Shown: positions 25,156 to 35,815 of the stretch, piece by piece
Layout of the letters: every line of letters begins with the position of its first letter
Numbering within the stretch: position 1 is the stretch's first letter
Assembly: GCA_019137255.1 (NCBI GenBank)
Contig: WPDH01000074.1
Location: 248,001 to 312,000 of the forward strand
DNA length: 64,000 nucleotides
Source: Corinectria fuckeliana
Taxonomy: Eukaryota; Ascomycota; Sordariomycetes; Hypocreales; Nectriaceae
Direction: 5' to 3'
The notes under the pieces: generated by a model
Database searches by the model: none
The model's input: the letters and a program-made list of their open reading frames with translations, nothing else
What the model was told of the DNA's origin: nothing
Program-made: the position numbers and the translations under genes

Positions 25156-26533
25156 TCAGTCCCACAGATCCATCTTCTCGGCGCACAGCCTGGCCATCTC
25201 GAACTGCTCGTCCGTCTGGCAGACGAGGATGCCGTGTTTGGAACCCTCGGCGCTGAGGTCTTGCACGTTGTCCGCGACGGGTTTGGCATTGCGGACCTCG
25301 TCCAGGGTAAAGCCAATGCAGGCAAGACGATCAACGACGGCGGCGCGGAGCTTGGCACTGCGTTCGCCGATGCCGCCGGCGAAGACGAGGGCGTCGACCC
25401 GCCCGCCGAGGGTGATGTAGTAGGAGCCGACGAAGCCGCAGATGCGGTCGACGAAGATGTCGAAGGCGAGGCGGAAAGCAGGGTCGTCCGAGGCGGCTAC
25501 CTTTCCAAAGTTTGTGGTGCCCGTCATGGCCTTCCAACCGCTCTGCTTGTTGAGGATCTCTTCAGCCACTGAGATGTGGAGTTGCTTGGTTGATGCAGGA
25601 GAGAGCTTGCCCACGTCACTGGCATAGTGGAAGACAAGGCTGTATAGGTGGCAGTCGATTAGCAATGTTCTGTCTGCATGTCGCAGTCATCATCAATCGC
25701 TTTTGGGAGAGTGTCTTTCTGATGAATCTGCCATGCAGTCGGAATGATGGGAACCGAGATGGAACATACCTGGGATCAACACTGCCGCTCCGCGTGGCAC
25801 CAGGCAGACCCGCCAAGGGAGTCAGTCCCATGCTGGTGTCATAACTCTTGCCGTCCTTGATGGCGCACGCGCTTGCGCCGCTGCCGAGATGGAGAGCGAT
25901 GATGTTGAGAGAGCCGACATCCTTTTTCAGGAAGTCGGCGACGGAGCGAGTGATGTAGGCATAGCTGATGCCGTGGAAGCCATACTTGCGCAGGCGGTTG
26001 CTCTTCGCAATTTTGGGGTTGATGGGATATGTGTAGATGTGCGGCGGGAGGGTGGCATGGAACTGCGAGTCGAAGCAGGCGATGTTGACGGCGCCCGGGA
26101 GCAGTCTGATGCACGTGTCGACAATGCCGAGGGCGACGCTGTTGTGCAAGGGCGCCAGATCACTCAGATCTTCGATATGGTGGTAGGTATCCTGAGTAAT
26201 GATCTGGGACCTGTCGTAGTCGCCGCCGTGGACGATGCGATGGCAGGAAATGGCGATATCACTCTTGGACCCGATCTCCGGCAGGGCATCGTCGTCGACG
26301 AGGGTGTTGAGGAGCAGATCAAAGGCGTCTTCCTGGCTCTTGACCTCATCGGCGACGGGCTTGGCCTTTAGGATCGTCTCGCCGCGGCGGGCATAGGTGA
26401 GTTGCGCTGGTGGGGCAGTGAGGCCGTTGATCTGGGTCTCCGCGATCTGGCGGGGTACTGCATCCTTGTCGGCCGTAAAGACGGATATCTTGACGGAGCT
26501 GGAGCCAGCGTTGATGGCAAGGATGACCTTCAT
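25156..26533 (-). CDS. ack: Acetate kinase
   Basis: Exons 26533-25770 and 25639-25156 (minus strand) give 415 residues; the intron is 130 nt with a GTATGT donor and a TATACAG acceptor. The start MKVILAINAGSSSVK carries the ASKHA-fold phosphate-1 loop. Further marks are the substrate-binding SCHRIVHGGD, the GFHGISY loop, HLGSGAS, the TRSGSVDPSLVFHY segment rebuilt across the intron, and VFAGGIGERS near the C-terminus. The enzyme interconverts acetate plus ATP and acetyl phosphate. In filamentous fungi it pairs with phosphoketolase, whose acetyl phosphate product it uses; no phosphoketolase gene lies in this window. An upstream in-frame TTG start was rejected in favour of the ATG that begins the conserved N-terminus. 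All key motifs are intact. Confidence 0.95.
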
Positions 26534-26945
26534 AGTCGCAATCGCAGTCGTAGTCGCAGTCGCAATAGAGTAAATGGTTGCAGTCAATGGGGTTGAACTT
26601 GGATAATGTCGAGCTAGCTTTGGGAGCGATTTTATACCATCATGATATGATAGATAGCTCGGCGGCGAGGTGCGGCGCGGCGCTTAATGACGACACGCCT
26701 GTGGCCTGACGAGGTCGCGGGGTTAGGTGGGGTGGCGTCGCTGGGGAGGGAGGGGGAGGGGGAGTCTGACCGGAGTATACCTAGCCCTGGTCCAACTAAG
26801 CTATGGCATGTGGTTTGTGGTTTGCTTTCGACACGGAGGCCCGCAAGCGAGAGTTCATCCCCAAGCCCGTCGTCACCCCACCGCGCATGCCGCTACAGCA
26901 TGTGGCTCGGTGTAGTGGTGCTACTGACTGCGTGGTTGTGGTCGT
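26534..26945 (-). promoter_or_regulatory. Acetate kinase promoter region
   Basis: 412 bp between the stop of the orphan gene and the acetate kinase ATG, both on the minus strand. It must hold the orphan's 3' untranslated region and the acetate kinase promoter. A short run of alternating AGTCGCA units lies just before the ATG. No specific site recognised. Confidence 0.5.
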
Positions 26946-28365
26946 TCAGGGCGCAGCTACAGCGTCGCCCGGGCCCGACGGCTCTTCTATGCTGTCGAGT
27001 GTCCGGTTCTGCCAGTCTGACACCGGGAGGTCTGGAGACTGTCCCGGCATTATCTGCGGCGACGGTAGCTCGAAGTGGTTAGGTGGGAACGGGATGCCGT
27101 TGAATTCGCCGTCCGTACTGTGGCAGTAGAGCCACATCTCGAGGAATCGTTGGTACGCTGGGGTGATGGTTAGCTGACGGGAAGCCGGGTTGGCGAGGAA
27201 GAGGGGAGCAACTCCCTGCCTGGGGAGGAGTTGCTTACCTTGGCGTTCGGTAAACTGGATGGCCAGATATCGTATGTCGAGCGCCGGCTGCGCTGCCCTA
27301 GGCTCCGACGAGCCACCAGTCCTCACCCGAGGCCGCATTCGTTGCGCCAGGTTGAAACGGCGGTGTTGGTGATCATCGGTCGTGCTGCGGCGTCGTCCGT
27401 GGACATTGAGCTTGAGTTGCTTCGCACGATCGTCCCGCCCGCGAACCTCGCCGTCGAAGTTGTGCACCTCGTATTCCCGGTATTGGCCGTCAGTCTTATT
27501 AGCCCAGACGCTTAAAGAATGGAAGGTGGTATAACGATCTCTCCAAATCTTGAGCCTTTGTATGGCCCCAATGCCCTTGACCTTGCCAAAGCTATCAGTG
27601 CGACCGTGAGCATTGGTCCAGACTACATCTACATCGTAGAAGTCAACGAGGTCTTTGCGACGGACATCGCCCTGGAATTGTACAGAGCCTTCGACCGTGG
27701 TGAATTCGTATCGAACTTTGACATACTGATCGTGTATACAGACGCCTTCGTCGGTCGTGTACCGGATTCGATGGGGTTCATGAAAGGTGAGATACCGTTC
27801 CATGTCGGCGGGGTCATAATAGGGACGGTGGCGCGAGTGGAGGGTATGAGGATGGATGTCGGAGGGGATGTCGGAGGGCACTGAAGTTGTCGAGGGTCAG
27901 TCAATGCGCCGGGACGACTTCCTGGGGCGAGAGTGAGGGAAAGCTCACGATAATGCTCGAGAAGTTCGTTCTGGTAGCTCCCCTGCCAGAGGATGCGGCG
28001 CTGTTCAGAGCCCACCACTTCCCATGGACCCAAGTAGACAACTCGTTCGTCGGGGGTGTCCTGGAAGAGTATTCTGGGGGTGGCCGTCGTCAGATATCAT
28101 CAATGCGACAACGGGGATCCTGAAGTTGGAGAGGACCACCGAGGGCCGGAAAGGACTGGAGGACATACATTGTTGCTTGGAAGCCTGGAGGACCGAGATC
28201 CAGAGTAGAAGTCTGTGTGGCTGATCCCTCAGTGGTCGTTGCAGAGATGGTCGAGATGGCGGAGGTAGGGGTCCAGGTCGAGTCAACCGGACTTGCGACA
28301 GTGCGTCCGTACGTTGGCGGACGACCGAGCGACGACGAGGTAAAGGAGGAGCCCGAGGAGGACAT
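26946..28365 (-). CDS. Unrecognised four-exon protein, 391 residues
   Basis: I do not recognise the family. Exons on the minus strand are 28365-28169, 28073-27949, 27880-27239 and 27157-26946, with introns of 95, 68 and 81 nt (donors GTATGT, GTGAGC, GTAAGC; all CAG acceptors; branch-like CTGAC, CTGAC, CTAAC). The N-terminus is Ser/Thr-rich (MSSSGSSFTSSSLGRPPTYG). Exon 2 reads ILFQDTPDERVVYLGPWEVV. The central part, around WTNAHGRTDSFGKVKGIGAI and WRDRYTTFHSLSVWANKTD, looks like a folded globular domain rich in aromatic and charged residues. There is no signal peptide or membrane segment, so it is probably intracellular. The third intron is a multiple of three without stops and could be retained. 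The consistent phases across three junctions make the gene model good; the function is unknown. Confidence 0.75.
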
Positions 28366-30998
28366 GCTGCCGCTGGTGGCAGTCGATGGCAAACTGACTG
28401 ACCGAGCAGTGGGGACATGTCATGACACAGTCACGACGATGAGAATATGGCAGGTGGTTTGTGCCGGCGCCGTCTTGAAGATCCGGATCATCAGGACTGG
28501 GGGTGGCCGTTTTCCGCACCGCCCTGAGAGCTAGGACGACAAGGACAGAGGACAAACGACGAGAACGAAGACCGATAGAAAGCAGATACAGCAAGGGAGT
28601 CAGACGTTATCTCTCCCACGCCTCAGCCTTCAGCAAGGCCTCGCGCTCGCCCAGCGGGAGAGACACACGCACGCACGAGCGCACGCACGAATACGCCTTT
28701 CGCAGACTCAGACTCAGACCCAGATTCAGACTCAAGCACACACTTGGGCGCAGATGGACATGGGTAAGTCTACTCGGATGCAGGTCGTAGTGCAGAACCT
28801 ACCCCCAACACGGTGACCACAGACGCGGACTGACGCAGAGAGATCCAGTCGCAGTTGCAATGGTAGTAGTATCAGTTGTAGACACAGACGCGAGCCCTCA
28901 CACGACGACACACGACGATGCGGGCAGCTTGACAGGATTTCAGGAACCAATGCCGAGATGACAAAGTCCATAACTTGCAGGCCACAGCCGGGAGCGAGCA
29001 GCGGGGATAGCGGACGACGGAATTGACAATCAATAGGCAATGGGCAATGGACAAGCGTTGGCGTCGGTCGGCTTCGTGGTGGTGGTCGTGTCGGCGGTCG
29101 TTGGGTGAGCTAGGCCAGCCGCGGCCAAGCATCTTCCATCGTGTTCATCGACAAGACTCCGACGGCTCGTCAATCAAAACTCTCCACAGATGCACACAAG
29201 TCCAAGACTCCGGATTGTCCAGACGCACGCAAGACACGAGAACCAAGGACGAGCGCCACATGGAGGGAAGCTTGTCGTCGATTGGTGGTCCACTGAAGAC
29301 GGGAACATCGCGCACGGGGGTCCAGGCGGCTCCCTGATGGGCTGGGAGGCACGAAAGGTCCAGGGAGGGTCCAGTCGACCCCCAGCAAGAGCCGAGAACT
29401 AATTAACTGGCAGGGCCCCAGCAGAGCCCTAGCGTCCAGTGGCTTTGCCGGAGCGCTAGGAGAGTGAGAGGGCCAGTCTGCCAGCCCGCCAGAGAGCTGC
29501 CACTGTGTGCTTCTGGGCGAGGTTGTTGCTCTTGGCTGTGCTGTTGGAAGATCATCCCGGCACCTTGCCTGCGGCCTTTTCGACGCGAATCGTTAGTTTG
29601 CGTGGGGCGTTTGTTGCTTGTCGCTTGGTTACGGACTGATGAGGCATGAAGGTTTGGCCTCGGGTCAGGTTCCCGCTGCACTGAAATCCCGACTGTCTGG
29701 ACCCAGAGGTCATGATCCGCGGAAGATGGATGCCTAGATGCTGGCTGATGGTGGATGGCGAATTGGCGACGGATCGATCATTCTTGAGGTACGTAGCTGT
29801 ATTGGTATGATTGAATGTTGGCCTTGACAAGAATATGGACACGGACACAAGGCGGCGTATGTAACCTGAGGCAAGCAATTGGCTTCCCAATTCGAAAAGA
29901 ACACAGAGGATTATTATGTAATATCTGGCTCCCCCTCGCTCTTTGGCTCTCCGGTCGTTGCTCAACACCACGTGCTCGCATCTTCGACGTTGACGAAGTA
30001 GGCAGAACCTAGTCAACTCAACCCGATCATTTAGACTGGGCACCTTTAGCTGAACGTGCTCCTGCAGCAGTGCAGCCACAGCTCCGGGACCCTTGTCAGC
30101 AGCAGTTCCAGCTCTCGCAGTGCTTCCAAGGCGACCAGAAGTACGAATACAGATTGGAAATCATTCATCCCTTCTTCTCCGATCCCAGTACCGATATCGT
30201 CTACAGTAGTTGCAGTAGTACAACAGACTACTTCGAACGGAGTCCATCATAGGACGCAGACGACTCGTCCTGAAGCTCTCGCTATCAGCATTGAATGCAT
30301 GGTTTATTACACCCTCCTAGGATCCTCCTCGTCCCAACCCTGAACTCTTGAATACTACTCCGTACGTACGCGCGAAAACCGTTCCGCTGGGAGACTTGCT
30401 CTAACTTATCTTAGGTCCGGACACCCTAGTCTATGCTCTCTACGGATCCTTTGTACCGTCGACTTACAACTAGACACTCTGTACTTGTACCAGGCTTGCC
30501 CCCGAAGGATCCCTGTACAGGTCTGCACCTCGCCGCTTATACGGCCCTCGCTCACTCAACTCGCAGACCTCTTCATCCTTAACAGCCAAGCTCCTGAAGC
30601 TAGGCGCTAGACAAAAATCAGCCAAGGCGCGAGCCAACCTACCGCCATAACTGCCCAGACGCCACAGCGGGTTTGTTGGCCCACTGCGTCCGCACTGCCC
30701 TGCGATGGCCTCCCGCCTCCCGCACCACTCCTGCGCAGCCTTGCCCGACCCTAACGGCCGCATAACTTTCTCACTTTACTTCTGCTCCTGCTGAGGTGCG
30801 GCCATGAACATCGTCGTCGATTTGATCTGCTCACCGGGCCTTTGTTGTCCGCCGTTTTGTGTTCGATTCCTTGGTCTTTCGGCCACCAGCACCCGCTGAG
30901 CCCTGTCCCAGCCTGCTTCGCTCTGACCATTAAATCTCGGGGCCGGTGGCGTCTGCGACGTGTCGCATTGCGTCGCATCCCCCCGTCCGTCGCAAGTC
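28366..30998. other. Divergent intergenic region (orphan gene / phosphate transporter)
   Basis: 2.6 kb between two divergent starts. It should hold two promoters and leaders. Open frames are short and unconvincing. A CACGTG hexamer at 29969-29974 is listed separately. Confidence 0.55.
29969..29974. promoter_or_regulatory. CACGTG E-box, candidate Pho4/NUC-1 site
   Basis: A palindromic CACGTG lies about 1 kb upstream of the phosphate transporter ATG. The bHLH regulators Pho4 (yeast) and NUC-1 (Neurospora) bind this core upstream of phosphate-starvation genes. A single copy at this distance is weak evidence. Confidence 0.3.
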
Positions 30999-33352
30999 AT
31001 GACCATCTTTTCGAGGTATTCGCTTCGCCGGAATCGAGGCTTTCTAGGCTCCGACAGCTCTGCCTTGCCCGCCCAAGATGCCCAGGTGAGCAATGTCCCG
31101 CGGTGCCCGAGAACTTGCGCCGTCTGCGTCCCAGTCAAGGCAAAGGCAATGGGCACCCTGTCCTGTCACGGACACCGAAGCTAATTGGAGGTACCTGACA
31201 ACTAGGATCGTCAACAACTGCGATATGAGCTTGATCTTAACTCTTGGAACCTTCGCATCTGGGGAGTCGCCGCTTCAGGATTCCTGACAGACTCGTGTGT
31301 CGTCCCACTACTTACTTTGGCGACTATCTATTGCCCGTCCTCCAACAGTGCTGATAATAGCCCTTCGCCTATTCTAGATACAACCTTTTTTCTACAAACG
31401 TAATCCTGGCCTCTATCGCTTTCGTCTACTGGCCCGAGGGTGGCGACTGGTACGGCTTGCTCATCAACCTCTTCACGCTCCTCGGCTCCGTCATCGGTCA
31501 GCTTTTGTTTGGCTACCTCGCCGATCGCTATGGCCGTACTCGGCTTTATGGCATCGAGCTGGTTCTCGTGATTGTCTCGACGATTGGTGTCGCTACCAGC
31601 AGCCATGGCTACGATGACCTCTCGTTCTTGGGCCTCTTCGTCTGGTGGCGGTTTGTAATGGGAATCGGTTCGTCGCGTCCCCGCCTCGACCACTAACAAA
31701 GGAGACATTGCTCATTGCTTCGTAACACAGGAATTGGTGCTGAATATCCTCTCAGCGCAGTTATTACCTCTGAGTGGGCGAGCACACAATCTAGAGGTAC
31801 CATGCTCGCAAGTGTCTTCATGATGCAGCCCGTCGGTCAGGCCGTAGCGCAACTCGTCGGCCTCTTTGTTCTGCTCGGCTTTGAGAAGACGCATAATCTT
31901 CGCGAAATGCGCTGTGGTCTCGACACCTTACACGAGGAGGACTGTCGCAAAGCTGTGGACGGGATCTGGCGCATCGTCATTGGCTCCGGAGCTGTGCCAG
32001 CGCTTCTCGCCATCATCTTCCGATTCTTCCTATTCGACTGCGGCATCTACAGTCTCGAAGTCCGCAACAAGCCCGCAATTGCCCTGATGAACACCCAGAG
32101 AATCTACGGTGCCCCGAATGGAGGAGCTCCGGGTGGCTTTAGGCAAAGCCAACAAACGTCAAACGGATACCCCGGGACCCGACCCAACGGCAGCCATATG
32201 ACCACATCGTACCAGATGAACCCGCCAAATGGCGCTCCTACTGTCAACTCTTATCAAATGAATTCCCAAAATGCCATGCAACTGTCCAGCTCTCCGCAGC
32301 CAATGCCGCTCCAGTTCTCCAAGGAGGACCTCCACAACTACTTCATCCGCGACGGAAACTGGGCATATCTCCTCGGCACCGCGGCAACTTGGTTTTTCCT
32401 CGATGTGAGTTTTTATGGCATGTCTCTTGATAATCGAGGTACGTTGTCAGGAATGTGGGCGACAACGAAATCGACTCCTATCAACGATCAGTTGTCTTGC
32501 TGGAACTCGTCTTTGCCAGGAGGCAACTCGACAGTACCTTCATGGGCGGAGAAAGGACTACCAGCCTGGTCAACTGACGCTACGCACCCTTGTAACACCA
32601 TCTACGACGTCTTGATCGAGCAGACGAAACAGTACCTCCTGACAGTTTCGCTCGCGTCCATCTCTGGCAGCGCTTGCTTCGTCGTCTTTGCAAATCGTAT
32701 CCCTCGACGGCTGTGGCTAACAGCTTCCTTTCTCGTCCTCACTCTTTTCTTCGTCGTCACTGGCTGCGTCTACTACGGGGTTCACCAGCAGCCGGGGGCG
32801 CCCGCGACAGTTGTCTTTGTGGCTATTTGCCATTTTATGTTCAATTTTGGTGAGTTTTAGCGCTTGAAGTTTTCGTCGCCCCTGCGCGAAAGTCCGCGCT
32901 GACGTTCTTGACTACTAGGCGCCAATACGTTGACTTTTATGTTACCCGCCGAGATCTTCCCAACATGCTACCGGTGTACCTGTCACGGAATTTCTGCTGC
33001 CGCCGGAAAACTGGGCAGTATTGTGGCAGTCCTGGTCGTCTATGGCATCAACTCGTCGTACGACAGCAAGACACGCCAGGGCCTTATCTTCCTCCTCTTC
33101 GGCTCCGTTGCCGCCGTCGGCGCTATCTTCTCCTGGGCCTACCTGCCCGACCCGCAGCGCTGGGTCGAGTACGATGGGCGAAAGCATCTCGAGACCAAGA
33201 CACTTGAGGAGCTTGGTGAGGGCAGGGTCAAGGCTCGGCTGTCGGGCGAGACCGTCACTCTCAACGAGAAGGTGGAGGACTTCAGGAGAAGAAAAAGGGG
33301 TTCACCTAGGAGATCAAGCCGGGGAGTCGAGTCTTTGCCCGATGCTGGGTAG
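30999..33352 (+). CDS. Pho84-like inorganic phosphate transporter (MFS)
   Basis: Five exons, 30999-31085, 31206-31294, 31378-31667, 31731-32849 and 32919-33352, give 672 residues; introns are 120, 83, 63 and 69 nt with regular GT-AG ends. Junctions restore family sequence: [14 protein letters not shown] and [14 protein letters not shown]. About twelve membrane helices are present. The MFS motif [14 protein letters not shown] follows helix 2, and [25 protein letters not shown] is the late signature of phosphate:H+ symporters (TC 2.A.1.9). The central cytoplasmic loop is expanded by a Gly/Pro/Asn/Gln-rich stretch with a repeated SYQMN. An extracytoplasmic loop holds two cysteines and NSS and NST sequons. 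The likely role is high-affinity phosphate uptake at the plasma membrane; substrate choice within the family is inferred. Confidence 0.9.
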
Positions 33353-33655
33353 AGGTTGAAGGTTGAAACGAGATTTAGATGGTTGTACAATTTCGCGATG
33401 GGCCCCTGAAGGGCATCGTACTGGGAATTTTGGAAAAAGAATTGGATACCCATATCTAAGCGTTCATTTAAACTATTCGGATTCGGTCTGGCCCATCTAT
33501 GAGCAACATCCATAGGCATCTCTACTTGTCGTCATTTCTCATGGGTATCATACTATATAACCTGACATCATTTCACGCAAGGAGCACAAGGCCTCGCAAC
33601 TTCGGCGCAAACTCCCTGGGCAAGTCCATGGCTAAAGCCCGCGAGAGAGCACCTC
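33353..33655. other. Short convergent 3' region
   Basis: 303 bp between the stop codons of the phosphate transporter and the GST fusion gene, which end tail to tail. Both 3' untranslated regions must fit or overlap here. Confidence 0.6.
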
Positions 33656-35815
33656 TCACAAACCGCCCCTGCCACTCGCCACAGGACGCTGGGCTAACAA
33701 TTCCACCGTCTCGGCGTACACCTCGTTGCCGCTCGTCGTCGCGCGCACATTCACATCGGCCTCCAGCGCCTCCAGCCAATGCGCCAGGCGGGACCCCGGC
33801 GCGGGAGCGGGCCAGCCGCGGAGGGGGGCGAGGATGCGCGGCAGGCGGAGGGCAAACGGCGCAAGGTGGATGTCGACGACGGAGAGGGTCGCGCCAAGGA
33901 AGAAAGGACCCTAGGCACACGAGGTCAGTCAGCTTCGGGGGAACGGATGGCCGGAGGAGGGCCGTACCTGTTCGTCAGCGGCTTGGACGAGGGCTTGGAG
34001 GGTGCTGGTGAGGCGGCCGGTCGCGTCGCCTTGGGCGGGCGGGTCTGCGGCTTGGAGGAGGGCGTCGAATGCCGGAACGATGCGAGTGTTGATCTACGCC
34101 GGGTGGGTTAGCTCCGATCCTCCCGCTCGTACTGCTTCTCCATATGTTTGAAGTCGACGGGGACTTACATGGTCAATCCAAAGGCGGCAGTTGGCCTTGA
34201 GGCGCGCATCGGTAGGATATAGCCGCACGCCCTGGTCCAGATCCTCAAGCTACCCTCGTTGTCAGCCCCAGCATTCGATACGGAGATGAAACATGGAAAA
34301 CCAAAAAAAAAAAAAAAAAAAAAGGCCAAGACCGACATATTCGAGTATCACGCTGCTCTCGGCGCACGCCCAGTCGCCCTGCCGTATGGCGGGCACGCAT
34401 CCGCGCGGGTTCGCCTCGAGCAGCGGCGGCGGCGCGGGGCGGCGGAAGGGATCTGTCTCGCAGTACTGGTAGGCCAGGCCCTTTGCCTCGAGGGCGATCC
34501 AGACGCGCTGGGAGAACGGGCTATAAAGGGGTTGTCAACGGGGCTGTGCGTGAATGGGAGGTTGCAGGGAGTTAAGAGGCGAACTTGCCAGAAACATGCC
34601 GCGTATAGCTTCAGGTCGCTGTCCTTGGTGTGTTTCTTGGCCGTCGCCAGCGCTGCGCCTGTGGCCTTTCGGATCGCCGGTTTCTACCACGCCACAACGT
34701 GTGAGTTTCTCTTCTCGGGGGACAGGCAGGCAAAACGCCTCGACGCAGCCCTCTCCGACGCACCTGGGCCTTCTTCGTCTCCTTGTCCCGCCGGGCCAGG
34801 AACCGCTGCACGCTGTTCTTCTTGATGCCGTCGCTAACGGCCAGCGTGTGCTTGTGCGGGCCCGCGACGCCATCGCCCTTCCCGTTGCCGCCGTTCCCGT
34901 TGACCCTCTGGATGGTCCAGACGCGCTGGCCCAGCTGCTCGGAAACGAGGACGCCCTGCGGCACGCCGCCCGCGGGCAGGTCGTCGAGCTGCAGCTGGGC
35001 GCCGGGGAAGTACTCGGTGATCTTGATCTTGACGTCGCAGAGGTCTCGCTCGCGCGCGTTGCGCTTGCGCTTCTTCTTGCCGGGGTCGTCCGACTTGGGC
35101 GTGCCGGGGGGGCGGCCCTTCATGCGGCAGTCCCAGTAGTGCGACACGAAGGGCTTGCGCTTGTACCGCTGCGTGGAGCGGTGCGAGTAGACGTTGTCGA
35201 CGTGCGGGAAGTACGTCTCGAAGCTGTTGGGAGGGGAGAAGGGGAAGTCGTTGGATTAGCGGCATGTAGACGCATGAGATGGGAGAAGTGTCGGGGAGTA
35301 CCGTACTCCTCATGCGTGAGAACAATCGTCTCGTCCACGTTGAACAGCCTCTCCCGCCACGCTTCCAGGTCCGGCGGATCGACGACGAGCTTGCTGCTCA
35401 ACTGGCCGTTGGACGGCTCGACTTCCTGTCCGTGCTGCTGCAACGCCATCGACCCCGGAGCGACGCCGAACAGGCCGTCCGACGGCTGCGGCATGAGCGC
35501 GGGCGCCAAGATGCCAAACTGGCCGCCGCCGTGGGGGAGAGCCGGCGCGGAGACGGGGCCGTGGGGGTGCAGCCGGTCGAAGGCGGCCTGGGGAGGGCCA
35601 TGAGGCGGGAAGCCGCCGGCGCCGGGACGGTAGGGGTCCTCGATGCCCGGCGCGGCGAACCCGTCGAGCCCCATGCCCAGCACCGCGCGGTACTGCGCGA
35701 CGGCGGCGGCATGGGGGTGCGGGTGCGGGTGCGGGTGCGAATGCGGCGGGATGCCGGGCGCGGACGAGGCAAAAGGGCCTGCCGGAGCCGGCCCCGGGGG
35801 TGGCGGCGCGGCCAT
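33656..35815 (-). CDS. Fusion protein: basic N-terminal region plus omega-type glutathione S-transferase
   Basis: Seven exons on the minus strand: 35815-35307, 35223-34764, 34683-34589, 34520-34337, 34249-34169, 34093-33968 and 33910-33656, giving 569 residues. Introns are 83, 80, 68, 87, 75 and 57 nt; the third is GC-AG. Residues 1-130 are Pro/His/Gly-rich with a His-Pro repeat. Residues 170-235 form a conserved-looking basic block (ETYFPHVDNVYSHRSTQRYK, then KGRPPGTPK and KKKRKR), with a GRP core like an AT-hook. From about residue 340 the protein is a GST: LKLYAACF-CPFSQRVW with candidate catalytic C355, NPRGCVPAIRQGDWACAESS (glutathione-site Glu-Ser), then the helical C-terminal domain. 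Omega GSTs act as thioltransferases or dehydroascorbate reductases. I recall similar fusions in other Sordariomycetes but could not check. A nuclear location is inferred from the basic block. Confidence 0.85.
34303..34323. repeat. A21 homopolymer inside a GST-fusion intron
   Basis: Twenty-one consecutive A on the plus strand, which is a T21 tract in the transcript, inside the 87-nt intron 34250-34336. The donor of this intron is the weak GTCGGT. Confidence 0.85.
34521..34588 (-). other. GC-AG intron splitting the catalytic Cys codon
   Basis: The minus-strand exon ends TTCTG, then GCAAGT begins the intron and TTTATAG ends it; the next exon starts C CCG TTC. Only this GC donor keeps the frame and gives Cys-Pro-Phe-Ser-Gln-Arg, the omega-class active site. 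The one nearby GT option puts the GST frame out of register. Confidence 0.8.
35712..35741. repeat. GGGTGC hexanucleotide repeat (coding, His-Pro)
   Basis: Tandem hexamers within the first exon of the GST fusion; on the minus strand they code for alternating His and Pro. Confidence 0.75.

Noticed and set aside
28366..30998. Possible gene between the orphan and the phosphate transporter
   Set aside because: Frames such as 30070-30252 look mildly protein-like but have no partners, and the region is needed for two promoters.
34684..34763. Separate start for an independent GST gene
   Set aside because: There is no ATG on the minus strand in this intron or at the start of the GST exon, and the phase-0 junction to the upstream exon keeps the frame, so a single fusion gene is the better model.
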